Part shown: positions 1 through 22,625 of the stretch, piece after piece
How the letters are laid out: the number at the start of each line of letters is the position of its first letter
Position numbering within the stretch: position 1 is the stretch's first letter
From: Sceloporus undulatus
Lineage: Eukaryota; Chordata; Lepidosauria; Squamata; Phrynosomatidae
Direction: 5' to 3'
DNA: 64,000 nt
NCBI RefSeq assembly: GCF_019175285.1
Contig: NC_056524.1
Location: 173,126,551-173,190,550 of the forward strand
Position numbers and translations under genes: made by a program
Notes under the pieces: model-generated
Seen by the model: only the letters and a program-made list of their open reading frames with translations
The model's database searches: none
What the model was told of the DNA's origin: nothing

Positions 1-1172
1 GAATGCAGAGGCACTAGGGACTTCATAGCAAACATATGATGGCTAATGGAGCACACGAAGGAATTCAAAAAGAAAATCAGCATGTATTTTATGGACTATA
101 GCAAAGCCTTAACAGCATAGATCATGAAAATCTATGGAACACTCTTAAACACATGGGAGTGCCACTACCTTTGACAGTCATGATAAGGAATCTGTACTTA
201 GGATAGGAGGCTACTGGTAGAACTGAATACAGTGAAACAGAATGGTTCCCAATTGCCAAAGAAGTCAGGCAAGGCTGCATACTATGATGCTACTTGTTCA
301 ACTTGCTTGCAGATAATATCATATGAAGAGCAGGTTTAGACTGAGAAGATGGAGGAGTGAAGATAGGAGGAAGAAACATCAATAATCTAATATATGTGAC
401 TGACATCATACTATTAGTGGAAAATATCACATACTTGGAACAATTACTAAGGAAGTTCAAAGAAGAAAGCGCAAAGGCAGGATTAATCCTGAACATGGAC
501 AAAACAAAAATAATGACCACAGAGGATCTACATAAATTCAATCTTAGACAATGAGGAAATAGAAATAAAGATTTTCTATTCCTTGAATCAGATATTGGTC
601 AAAACAGAGACTTCATTCAAGAAATCAAAAGAAGATTAGGAATAGGAACAGTACCTATGAAAAATGTAGGCACGATCCTGAAGTGTAAAGATACACAACT
701 GAGCATTAAAGTTAGAATTGTCCAAGCCATTGTATTCTCCATCACCGTGTATGGATGTGAGAGCTGGATAGTAAAGAAAGTGGATAAGAAGAAAATCAAC
801 TCATTTGAGATGTGCTGAAGAAAAGTTCTGAGGATACCGTGAATAGCCAAAAAGACAAACAAATGGGTCCTAGAGCAGATCAAGCCAGAGATCTCCCTGG
901 AAGCCAAGATGGCAAAACTGAGGCTGTCATACTTTGGCCACATCATGAGAAGACAGGAGTCATTAGAAAAGACAATGATGCTGAGAAAGGTGGAGGGATG
1001 AAGAAAGATGCGAAGATGGCACAGCAGATGGATAGATTCAATCAGGGAAGCCACAGGTCTGAATATACAGGGCCCATTCAGAGCAGTTGAGGATAGGGGG
1101 GGTTGGAGATGTATATTCCCCAAGGGGTCACGATGAGTCTAAGATGACTTGAGGGCAACTACTGTAACAACA
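1..1172 (+). mobile_element. BovB (RTE-clade) LINE, decayed 3' half
   Basis: Pieces of a reverse-transcriptase ORF read across all three + frames. They include an RT palm stretch where the usual YADD active site reads Y-V-T-D (about 393-404), a C-terminal MYGCESW-like stretch (about 745-790), and ISLEAKMAKLRLSYFGHIMRR-like sequence (about 890-960). These are hallmarks of BovB ORFs known from squamates and ruminants. The 5' end is cut by the window edge. Many in-frame stops and frame changes plus the altered YADD show it is dead. The 3' end, about 1125-1172, has the motif GACTTGAGGGCAACTA followed by ACAACAA, which resembles the tails of the SINEs in this window. Confidence 0.85.
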
Positions 1173-1295
1173 AAATGCAAGATATTTTTTTTTTTAAAGT
1201 GATGTCCACTTGTGTAAAAGACATTTAAGCACCTACCAAGGAAGCTCAAGTTCCTGTCTCAAAAATTATTTTGGAGATTAAAGGTAACGAGAGTT

Positions 1296-1475
1296 GATGC
1301 GGTGTAGTGGTGTGAGTGTTAGACTACTAGGACTTTGAGAGATCAGGGCTCTAATCACCACTCAGCAAGTCCCACTTTCTCAGTCTTAGAGGAAGGCAAC
1401 AGCAAACTCCTTTGAATGAATCTTGCCAGGAAAACCCCATGATAAGGATCACTATAAGTTGGAAACATATTCGGG
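1296..1475 (+). mobile_element. tRNA-derived SINE, ACA-tail family, 3' truncated
   Basis: The head resembles the family consensus seen about twenty times here: GGTGTAGTGGT, a 'gactttgagagatcaggg' box-B-like region, GCAAGTC, then CTTGCCAGGAAAACCCCATGA. It lacks the final GACTTGAAGGCACACAACAA tail. Confidence 0.8.
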
Positions 1476-1485
1476 GGATAGCCAT

Positions 1486-1775
1486 GTTGGCAATACAGTG
1501 AAATACAGTTAACACCCCAAATCCACAAAACAGTGATGCCTTTATTCTGACAAACAAAAAGCACAAAATACATGATGCAAGCATTCAAAGCTCCACTGTT
1601 TGCTTCATTGGGCAAAGGTGTTAAAAATCATACAGGAGGATCTGTTTTTAAAAATATGACAGTGTTATTCACAGGCCTGCATTTTGTCAATATGTTGTTG
1701 TGTTGTTCTCTGTTGAGATGGTATGAAGGGATATCTATGCAGGAAGGACTTGAAGGCACATAACAATGATAACAC
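1486..1775. repeat. Unclassified retroelement fragment plus detached SINE tail
   Basis: 1486-1608 carries 'ccaaatccacaaaacagtg' and 'cctttatt' and matches fragments near 37.42 kb and 52.03 kb, so it is a dispersed family I cannot name. 1728-1772 ends in GGACTTGAAGGCACATAACAA, a tail-only relic of the ACA-tail SINE. Confidence 0.5.
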
Positions 1776-2673
1776 TTATTAATGAGATACATTTATAAAC
1801 TGGAAAATAAGTTCCTGACATAAAACCAGGTTAATTATCAAGGAGTACATAACTGTACAGTAACTGTTGCCTTAATGAATGCCTGAATTGGAGACCATAG
1901 AAGAATGATTATCTTATTTTTGAAATATAGTGAAAAAAGTAAAGGACACAAAAATAGATAACATCATTAAAACAGCATGGATATATAAATAGAGTAAAAT
2001 AGCCTAAGGAGATATTGTTGAATGAGAGACTGGTTATATGTTTTAATTAGATATATAGTCTTTAATGAGAAAGTTAAATTTATAAAGTTGGCCTTTGGGA
2101 TGCCACTGGTTTCAGGATAAAGGTTTTTGAGCTCTTAGTGCCACCAGATGGATAAAACTGGTATAGCATTTTGTTTGTGGACATGAGCATGTTGCCTACA
2201 AATAGAGCAGGGTAAACATTTGCATTGTCTGAAATTAGGAATTGAAAATTGGGGACAGTTCAGTGACTGTATATAACCAGTAAATCTTTCTGTCTTACGT
2301 TTGAGAACTAAATCATGTGTAGCTTTACTTGTCCAATAGAAACAGGTGCAGTTGTCATATGTTAATCTGTCATACTTTTTCTAATGGCTTAAAAGCATCC
2401 TATACTCCCAAGTTTCTTTAACAGACTGCCTTTTATTAATCTTCATAAGTCTTAGCTTGACAATGTTTTAAACAAATCTGTATTAATTTAAACAATTTCT
2501 ACAACACAATCCATCCATCATTTAATTCATTCCACCCATCTTATGGACTCTTGAGACTTTTCTCCCCCCTCATCCCAGTCCTTGTTTAAGTATACATATT
2601 GTATAATATCTTTGGTGGTATTCCCACATGACCTATAGGTTCAGCAGTCCCACTCCTCAAATCCACAGTGCAG
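1776..2673. other. Nothing recognised
   Basis: AT-rich sequence with no open frame, RNA gene or repeat that I could identify. It is probably ANAPC16 intron 1 or upstream flank. Confidence 0.5.
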
Positions 2674-2896
2674 AGTCCAAAACACACTGCAGAAATAATC
2701 CAGTTTGAGACCACTTTAACTGCCCTGGCTCAGTGTTAGGGCATCCTGGGGAATTGTAGTTTATTGTGGCACCAGAGCTCTCTGACAAAGGCGGCTAAAT
2801 GTCTCTCAAAACTACAGTTCCCAGAATTCTGTAGCACTGAGCCAGGGTAGTTAAAGTTGTCTCAAACTGGATTATTTTTGTAGTGTGTTTTGGACT
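2674..2896. mobile_element. Palindromic MITE, family P (CCAAAACACAC-end variant)
   Basis: The two halves are near reverse complements: it starts AGTCCAAAACACACTGCAG and ends GTAGTGTGTTTTGGACT. Each inner arm contains an ACTACAATTCCC-like core and a TGGCTCAGTG / CACTGAGCCA pair. A close copy lies at 59141-59366. No ORF, so it is a non-autonomous foldback DNA element. Confidence 0.8.
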
Positions 2897-3452
2897 TTTG
2901 TTACTCATTCATAGGTTTGCTAAGTCTAGTTGGGAATGGATCACACCATCCTCTGAATACTTGTCTTGATGATAATTGTCTGGGTCCTAATATATGCAGC
3001 ACTTCAATGAAAAGATTGGCTGTTATAATGGTATTTGGTGTATTCTGAAGGCTGTCATCCTTAAGACATTAGGCCAGAAGAATTGAATTCTACTGGTGTG
3101 GTGTCCATTCCGATTGGAGTATTGGATGTGCAAGATAGGATAATGTCTTGTATAGTCAGTTGAGAGTGCGCAACTTATCTCACACCACTGATAGTTCCAT
3201 GTGATACAGACTGAACAAGTGCAGAAGCAGAAAGCAGCCAAAGTTAAAGATATATGCAGAAAATAAATATAAAATATATGTGTTGTCTAGTCATAAATTG
3301 CTCATTTAAGCTTGCAGTCTTGAGTGAGTAGGATCTTTTTAAAAAGCCCTAAGTATGACACTTCAACTCAGATATCTGATTAATTAATTTGACATAACTG
3401 AAAGGAGTTTCTGTTTAACTTGGCTTTGTGTGTCTCTTTGTCTTGTGTTCAG
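2897..3452 (+). other. Flank leading into ANAPC16 exon 2
   Basis: No repeat or gene recognised. The last 30 bases form a T/G-rich pyrimidine tract ending TTGTGTTCAG, a good splice acceptor. This implies an upstream non-coding exon. I see no CpG-rich promoter between 1 and 3452, so the promoter probably lies outside the window. Confidence 0.6.
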
Positions 3453-3468
3453 GTTCAGACAAAACAAA

Positions 3469-15573
<12,105 letters not shown>

Positions 15574-16210
15574 AAGTTTTAACATTTGTTGGTTTGGAAA
15601 AAGAAAGCACTTGAAGAACACTGCTTTAAACCATTTGGTTGTTCTACATTGCATTATCCTATGTAATAAAAGAACAATCCATTGCAGATGTCTCTTTTAC
15701 CAGATCCAGTAAAAGGTGGCCACCGAACAGTTTTTAAAACCTTTCCCCAATTTTCCAGCAGCTTGTTTTAGGAGGGTGTGATTTCTGTAACTAAGGTATG
15801 ATATGATCAGTTTTCGGAGAAGAACCTATTTGCTTAAAAGGGAAGGGATGGCTATTTAAAATTACAGCCCTTTACACTGACTTGACCGCATGTATGCTGA
15901 AAGTTGGCCATGTAATAGGACCCTTGTTACTGTTCAAGTTAAACTCTTGGAGGCAGAATGAAGATGAATGTGATAAAACAATGGGACAGGCAGAAGAATA
16001 ACTGTTTCCTGTATTTAGATATTCTGGCTTTTGCTGAGTCTGTATTTTCTCAGCTGTTCCTCTGTCAAATATATATGGACCTATCAGCAGCAGAGGGTGA
16101 CTACTATTAAAGACAGAGTGAATCTCTGGAAAGATACATTGGTTCTCTTTTCCATTTGTTCCAATGCACTTGAACTGTTTGACAAATAAATGATTACAAC
16201 AACTACTACA
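15574..16210 (+). other. ANAPC16: ANAPC16 3'UTR
   Basis: Begins after TGA. A proximal AATAAA is at 15665-15670 and a distal one at 16185-16190. The distal signal implies an end near 16210. Both may be used. Confidence 0.65.
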
Positions 16211-16446
16211 GTGTCTGCTCCATTATTTTCTTTCAAGGGGTTGGGAGGAACAAAAATGAAAACTGATGAGTGCCAACTTGAGCTTTCACATTGCAGCTTT
16301 CCATATTTAAATGTTTTCAAAATGCTAGTTTTAGCAGCATGATTATAAGAAATGATTACAAGGAAGGTGGCACAGTATAGTTTCTACTTGGATGTTTAAT
16401 TGGCCATCTTATTTTTTTAAGAAAGCCTGTTGTGTCTGAAACAAGT

Positions 16447-16560
16447 TGGGAATGTGTAGCCCTCCAGAAGTTGTTGGACTGCAACTCCCATCAGCTTTGC
16501 CCAATGTAGCAATAGTGAGAGAGCATGGTATTCCTAGTTTAACAACATTAGCAGGAGGTG
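16447..16560. mobile_element. Small palindromic MITE, right arm decayed
   Basis: Left arm TAGCCCTCCAGAAGTTGTTG with GACTGCAACTCCCATCA is the family seen at 13828. The right arm (TTTAACAACATTAGCAGGAG) is only partly complementary. Confidence 0.55.
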
Positions 16561-16657
16561 TAATATTCTGCACCAGTGGTCTAAAGATGAAGGGAGAATC
16601 CTAGTAATGCTATGAAGAACACTTATTTGAATTCATTTAGGTGGCTATTCTCTAATG

Positions 16658-16822
16658 TAAAGGTATGGGTTTACTGTAATGAAGTGAGAAGAAACATTCA
16701 GGTACATTCTAGGCTTTGTCTTAGCCTCTTTTTTATATATATATTTAAAAGGAGGCTAAGACAAAGCCTAGAATGGACCTGAATGTTTCTTCTCACTTCA
16801 TTACAGTAAACCCCTACCTTTA
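16658..16822. repeat. Near-perfect long palindrome, probable foldback MITE
   Basis: About 76-bp arms (16658-16733 and 16747-16822) differ by only two or three bases and are separated by an A/T-rich loop. Outer ends are TAAAGGTA and TACCTTTA, consistent with TA target duplication. No second copy seen in the window. It starts about 450 bp past the distal ANAPC16 poly(A) signal. A transcript would fold into a long hairpin, so a small-RNA precursor is conceivable but unproven. Confidence 0.85.
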
Positions 16823-16863
16823 TGGGTTTCCTGGCTACTTAGGAAAGCTTTAAAACATTGTGA

Positions 16864-17105
16864 TTGTTGTGTGCCTTCAAGTCATTTTTGACTTGCAGTG
16901 ATCCTAAGTCAAATCTATTACAATATTTTCTGAGCAGAATTTCTTCTCAAAGGGGGTTTGCTCTTGCTTTCCTCTGAGGCTGAAAGAATCTTACTTGTCC
17001 AAGATCATCCAGCAGGTTTACATGGTTTATCGGGGATTTGAACCCCGGTCCCCCCCCCAAAAAAGTCCTAGTCCAACAGTCAAACCACTACACCACACTG
17101 TCTCT
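16864..17105 (-). mobile_element. tRNA-derived SINE, ACA tail
   Basis: Reverse orientation: starts TTGTTGTGTGCCTTCAAGTC, passes TCCTCTGAGGCTGAAAGAAT, and ends CAAACCACTACACCACACTG. Confidence 0.88.
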
Positions 17106-17284
17106 TTAAGATAAATAGAAGTTTATTATCTTTGTCAACATTACTGACTCTGGGGAAAGGATACCTTAGCATCCGCAGAATATGTTGAAGTTGCATGAAA
17201 TTAGCTCTGCTTTAAGTAGTTACAGTAAAACTCCATCCTTAATTAAGTTCATACATAAATCCTTTTGGCTTCTGCTTATGGGGA

Positions 17285-17560
17285 AGGTTATTATTATTAT
17301 TATTAACCTTTATTTATAAAGCGCTGTACATAGAATCTTTGAGTTAGACGGTTCCCTGCCCGCAGGCTTACAATCTAAAAAGACACGACACAAAAGGAGA
17401 AGGGAGAGGTGGTGGGGAAGGGGATCAGGTCCAGCAGTTCTTCTCTACCTCCGATGCCAGGACCAAGGCAGATGAAATGGAGGAAGGGCTTGGGTTCTTA
17501 ATGCATGGTCAAAAGGAGAAGGGAATGACAGTAGGGAAGGTTCAGGTCTTTTCTATAGCA
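17285..17560 (-). repeat. (ATT)n with LINE-tail-like repeat
   Basis: (ATT)n is followed by TTTATTTATAAAGCGCTGTA and GGCTTACAATCTAAAAAGAC. This arrangement recurs in related forms at 36.0, 52.5 and 61.8 kb. Probably a reversed LINE or SINE 3' end; family not identified. Confidence 0.45.
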
Positions 17561-18453
17561 CATGCTGCAGACATGCATGGTTTTCCTAAACTTTAAATGC
17601 TTTGGGCACCTTTTTAGCTACAACTTAAAATTATGATTGTTAAAATTGTGCTTTCTGCTCTTGATTCCAATATTATTCACAGATTCAAATGCATCATATT
17701 TTGAGGGTCATGATAAACAGAATTTGAAGGAACTGGCATATGCAGCAATGCAGATACTGGTAATTCCTGGCAGCTAAAATATCTTCAGAAGCTTGAAATC
17801 ATTCAGCTTCATTTTGAATTAGGGTGTCTATTTCTTCTAAGTTTCTCTGTTTGCTGTTATAAGTTATTCTTATTTGCCTACTGTAACTTTGCAAACTAAG
17901 CAACATACCCTTTATTTCCTTTACTAGTCATGCATGCTGAGAAATATAATAGTAATCTCTATTCCACTTGAGCTTTACTACAGAGAAGACTGGTGCAATT
18001 TTTTATAAAATGGGGGGGGGGGGAGTTCTGAACTCCAGAATTCTCTATCATTTAAAAACCTAATCATAGGTATTCTAATTCCTTTGGACAACCAAAAACA
18101 TTTCATAAAAACTCAGCTGGTGAATCAGTATTGCTATGAAATCTTGCTACCTCATCAACAACAAAAAAGAGTATAAAGCTTTTTGGACTTAAGACAGTAC
18201 CTTTTTCAAATACTGTTTTATTCTGTTGTATGTGAGGCAAGTTGCCAGGATGCCATCCAGATATTTGCTTTTAAATTACTGCTGAATTGAGAAGTTTTCA
18301 AGAGGCTTCCATAATTAGTAGAGCGGGAAAGACCATGGCTAGATACAAAGCAGAATGTTGAAGCTTAATGTGACCAAGGATTTTTTAAAGCAGGAACAGG
18401 CAATATATGTCACATGAGTGGCTCCCCATTCTTGAGCCTGTGGTTGTTCCCTA
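17561..18453. other. Nothing recognised
   Basis: No gene or clear repeat. A 12-base G run lies at 18012-18023. Confidence 0.5.
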
Positions 18454-18781
18454 AAGGTAAAGGTAGTCCCTTGACATGAATATCTAGTCGTAACCAACTG
18501 TAGCGGGCGGTGCTCATCTCTGTTACTAAGCCGAAGAGCCAGCGTTGTCCGAGGACTGCTCTGGTGGTCATGTGGCCAGCATAACTGCACCGAATGCTGT
18601 TACCTTCCCACCGAAGTTATACCTATTTATCTACTTGCATTTTTATGCTTTTGAACTGCTAGGTTGGCAGAAGCTGGGACTAGTGACAGGAACTCACCCC
18701 ATCAGGCATCATTCGGGCCTCAAACTGCCAACCTTCCAATCATCAGAACTGACGTCTTAACCACTAAGCCACTGCATCCCT
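18454..18781 (-). mobile_element. Sauria SINE
   Basis: Read in reverse, it matches the known squamate SINE: GGTGCTCATCTC, TAAGCCGAAGAGCCAGCGTT, GGTCATGTGGCCAGCATAAC, GTTACCTTCCCACCGAAG, TATTTATCTACTTGCATTTT, GAACTGCTAGGTTGGCAGAA, and the tRNA-like head CTTAACCACTAAGCCACTGC. The family is restricted to squamates, making it the best single marker of the host group. Its BovB-like end (18475-18500, 'tctagtcgtaaccaactg') is the 3' tail. Confidence 0.92.
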
Positions 18782-19091
18782 ACTGCTGCTGAATTTACCA
18801 TGGCTTTGACAACAACAACAACAACAATGGACAGTTTCTCTTTAAAACCCGGTGAGCAGGTACACACGCCTTATTTTTAGATCCTATTGCACTGCTGGAG
18901 GCCTATTGGAAATGTGATTCAATTTAAAAGCAAGGTACATGCTCCTCACATGCCACTGTTTTACAAGAAATTTGGGAGGAGAGGTTTCTACCTCTGCAGG
19001 AAATTTGGTGGTATGGCAGTGAGGTACCTCCTAAGGGTTTGGCAGGGAGCAACGTGACCATGCTTTGGAGTTGCCCAGCCCTACTATGAGG
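18782..19091. other. Short (ACA)n and unrecognised sequence
   Basis: An (ACA)n run of about 18 bases lies near 18810. The rest is unrecognised. Confidence 0.45.
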
Positions 19092-19312
19092 GTCAGTGTA
19101 GTACAGTGGTTCGAGCATTGGACTATGACTCTGGAGAATAGGCTTCGAATTCCCACTTGGCCATGAAACCCCCTGGATTACCCTGAGCAAGTCACATTCA
19201 CTCAACCTCTGAGGATAGCAATGGCAAACCTCGTCTGAAGAAACTTGCCAAGAAAATTCTGTGATAGGTTCACCTTAGTAGGAAACAGCTTAAAGGCATA
19301 TAGCAACAATGA
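19092..19312 (+). mobile_element. tRNA-derived SINE, ACA tail
   Basis: Head CAGTGGTTCGAGCATTGGAC with TATGACTCTGGAGAATAGGC and TTCGAATTCCC box B; tail CAGCTTAAAGGCATATAGCA. Somewhat diverged. Confidence 0.88.
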
Positions 19313-20436
19313 GCTGCAGTTTAGAAGTTCACCTTGTATCTTCTTGACACGTTTTCTCCCTTTCTCTCGGTCATTAACACATACTGTCACAGCCTACCTT
19401 GCAGTACATCAAGTCTATTGCTTGCTACAGGAGACAAGGGGAGAGAGATTGGGATGCGAGATGGCACCGGAGATGTTCTTACTGTTTGTAGGGTGCAAGC
19501 TGTTCCCAACCCCCAGTTTAAAATTGAAAGAGTTACTCTCAATTGCAACTTTCCACCTGTACTGTATTTGTTCATGATTCTCAGTCCCCAAACTACCGTA
19601 TGATAATTTGCTTTCTGTAAAGGTTTTCTTCTGTTATTTGTTTTCTCTGCTATGATTTTCCAAAATCAGAAATTGAGCATCTTCCTTAAACTTTTGACTC
19701 CCGTCCCCTTTTTAAAGAGGCATTTATTTTAGGTTTTTTTTTTTTTAATTTTAAGAAAGGGAGAGTCTGGCAAAAATGACTATGTAGTATTTCTAATCAA
19801 CATTCAACTCCTCAGCTCATACAGAGTATGGAGAGGATATTGTCCTGAGTCAATTCTCTGATTCCTAGAAATGTGAGGGTTGTGGTACATGAGGAATGCA
19901 GTAAAAATTGTTTACAAGCAGAGAGGGAAGGCGGGAGACTACAACAAAAGGCCTTGTGCAGTGATGTTCTTGGCGTTTCCAGGAGATGCCAAGAGGAACA
20001 TTTTGTACTGAGTAAAGGCTCTTCTGCCGCTCTTCCCTCCCAAGTGCTACAATCTACATGAGCTCTAATTATGTACAAACAAATCTCCAGCCAGTCGTTC
20101 CAGATTCAGACAGCAGAAGGGAAGCTTCTTAAATAACTTGGAGCAAATAGCATAGCAAATACAACTGCTCTGAGCCAAAAGGGAGCCATGCCGCATGCCA
20201 GAACTCCGACTTGGCTTGCTTCACAATTGTGTGCGCTCATAAAGCTGAAACCAGCACATTCTGGGACATACTATCCGCAGTATGGCTTAAACCAAGCTGA
20301 TAAATCTCTTGTGTGATTGATTTGTGCAGCTTGGAATGGCTCCATTGCTCTGTTGGCTATGCTAAAGAAGGAACAGCAGCACCCAGGCTTTGGGTGGGTT
20401 GCTTTTCATTTTTGTCCCTCTGAAGGGCTTCCAAGC

Positions 20437-20438
<2 letters not shown>
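19313..20438. other. Nothing recognised
   Basis: Several short open frames on both strands, none resembling a known protein. A poly-T run lies at about 19733-19746. Confidence 0.45.
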
Positions 20439-20477
<39 letters not shown>

Positions 20478-20480
20478 TAT
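20439..20480. repeat. (AAT)n microsatellite
   Basis: About 13 uninterrupted AAT units. Confidence 0.95.
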
Positions 20481-20726
20481 TTAAGACTTGTCTGACAACT
20501 GACAATTGAACTCATGAAGCTTTGACTTCAAAGGCAGCTGCAATGATGGAATTAATTTCATTTGCTGAATTTTGCTTTGTTATGCAGTAGCTGAAAACAA
20601 AGTTAACCCTGGCTCCTAAAAGTGACCCTGTGAAAGGTAGCAGGATGAACATACCCTCCAAACCAAAAAAGCAAACAAGCAATAAACCTCCCATCTAAAT
20701 CATGAAGCTATAATAAACACACCTCA

Positions 20727-20818
20727 TTGGTGCCACAACAAGCTACAATTTCATAGCATTGAGCTGTGGTAGTTAAAGTGGTGTCAAACTGGATTATTTC
20801 TGCAGTGCAGATGCAGCC
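20727..20818. mobile_element. Palindromic MITE family P, right half
   Basis: Contains GGTGCCACAACAAGCTACAA, CATAGCATTGAGC and TGTCAAACTGGATTATTTCT, then TGCAGTGCAGATGCAGCC. The left arm is missing. Confidence 0.75.
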
Positions 20819-21652
20819 CATGAAACCTTGACACCAATCACAATGCTAACTCTAACCCCAAATACACTGGAATATTTATTGGGGTCAGCAATATCTCACA
20901 ATTCACTCAAACAATCCAAGTTTTTATTTTTATTGTGGTGTTTAAGGGTTAATGAGGTAGCAGAAATAATTATCTCTTTTGAAACCTCATTCGCAGGATG
21001 TGCCAGGGCACAAAGACTTTTAAATGTTGTAACATCACTCAGAAAGTAAAAAACCTTTCAGAGATGATTTCAGTAGGACATGGCACTGCACATCTGACTT
21101 ATTAGATCCTGTCCTCAGTAAGGATTCCATGTCACCCAAATTATGCAACAGCCAATTGTATGAGCATCTAACTGGGAGCAGACATCTCCAAGAAAGAACA
21201 GAAAAAATGCAACCTACAGTATAATATCCACTAGGACAATACAGAGAAAAACATATGCTTTATTAAGGATGTAAGCTGACACTTTTAAAATTCTTGCAAA
21301 CAAGTGTGGGTAATTTAAAATGTTTTCTTCGTGCTGGTGGAGATTACAAGAGTTTCTTTACATTTGAGGAGATTTGCATGTGCACAAATACTTCATTGGG
21401 GGAACTTGGGGAAGGGATCTTTTGCACAACAAATTGTTTGGCACCAAATGCAATTTTTTTCTGTGAAAAAGAGATTTTCTCTTAAAAACAAAACCCACAG
21501 AGGTTCTTCTGTCACAAAAAAAATCCCAAAGTGTAAAAAATATTGCAACAGTTGACCATTTTCTCAACATGTCTTCTTATGTCAAGACATCTTTTCTCAA
21601 CAAGAATAAGAAAATTTGTGAATATTAGCTTAATTACAGTACTTTTTCTAGC
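20819..21652. other. Nothing recognised
   Basis: No repeat, RNA or coding signal identified. Confidence 0.45.
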
Positions 21653-21784
21653 ACAGTGGTTCTAAAACTTGGGTTCCCAGATGTTGACTGCAAGTCCCAA
21701 AACCTCTATTCATCCTGGCCAATAGTTAGGAGTTGTAGGACTAGTAGCACGGCTACATATGGGGCCCAAGTTTGGGAACCAGTA
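21653..21784. mobile_element. hAT-like MITE
   Basis: Starts CAGTGGTTCTAAAACTTGGG and ends CCCAAGTTTGGGAACCAGTA, inverted repeats of the hAT type. The flanking octamers are similar (TTCTAGCA and CTCTAGAA), consistent with an old 8-bp duplication. Confidence 0.65.
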
Positions 21785-21894
21785 CTCTAGAACATATGAA
21801 ACTGCCTTATGCCTGTAGCAACTTAGATAACAGACCCATCTAGCCTGATGTCTCCACAGATTGCCAAGTTCTCTGCAAAGAGGGTGATGAGATA

Positions 21895-22113
21895 CCATAA
21901 CCACAAAGGAGGACAAGGCACTGTAAAATGTAGAATATTCAATGTAGAATATCTTACATTGTAATGTAAGACATTACAAAATAAAAGCAAAAAACACTGA
22001 TATAAATTCATGCTTCTTAGTCATGGTCAAAATAGAAGACATTTTGAAATTCCTTCTGGACAGAAGGTTAAAATCTAGGACATATCCTGGAAAAGGAGGA
22101 CCTCTAGTCACCT
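21895..22113. mobile_element. hAT-like MITE of the GTGACCAGA family, left end lost
   Basis: Shares GGAGGACAAGGCACTGTAAA, 'ttagtcatggtcaaaat', CTTCTGGACAGAAGGTT and TCCTGGAAAAGGAGGACC with the copies at 34372, 50555 and 62573. Ends CTAGTCACCTTG. Confidence 0.65.
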
Positions 22114-22495
22114 TGTCTCCAAAGCATGCTTTGTAACTACAGATGCCTGACACTGGGGCCTTGAAGAAGCAAAGCATGTCCCTTTTGCTGAACTTTGTGG
22201 ATTACTTTTGCAGGATCCCAGAGTATCTCATTCAGACATTTGGTGTCTCACTTCATAACTCATCTTTCCCTAGCCTGGCTCCATCCAGATGCCATGCAGT
22301 CTGGGGCATGATGGGAGTTGTAGTCCTACCATTGTAGAACTGGGTTTAATTACTCAGTTCTGCTTTCTCTCGGTTTCTTGTTTTTCCAGTCTTCAGTTCA
22401 GTTCATTATTTCATTTTTTCCAAAAACATACTTTGGTAATCATTTTTGTCTTACACAGTCACTGTTTAGCAAGACATTTCCCCAATATAATATAT

Positions 22496-22625
22496 TTTGT
22501 ACTTGGATGGGAGACCACCAATGAATACCAGGAAGGAACTGGCAAAACCACCTTTGAATATTCCTTGCCTAAGAAAAACCGTATGTCGCCATAAATTGAC
22601 AGGTGACTTGAAGGCACATGCACAT
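22496..22625 (+). mobile_element. 5S-rRNA-derived SINE (SINE3 type), 5' truncated
   Basis: Begins with GTACTTGGATGGGAGACC, the 3' portion of 5S rRNA including box C, then AGGAAGGAACTGGCAAAACC and CTTGCCTAAGAAAAACC. It ends GTGACTTGAAGGCACATG, the tail also carried by the tRNA-derived SINEs here. Confidence 0.85.
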
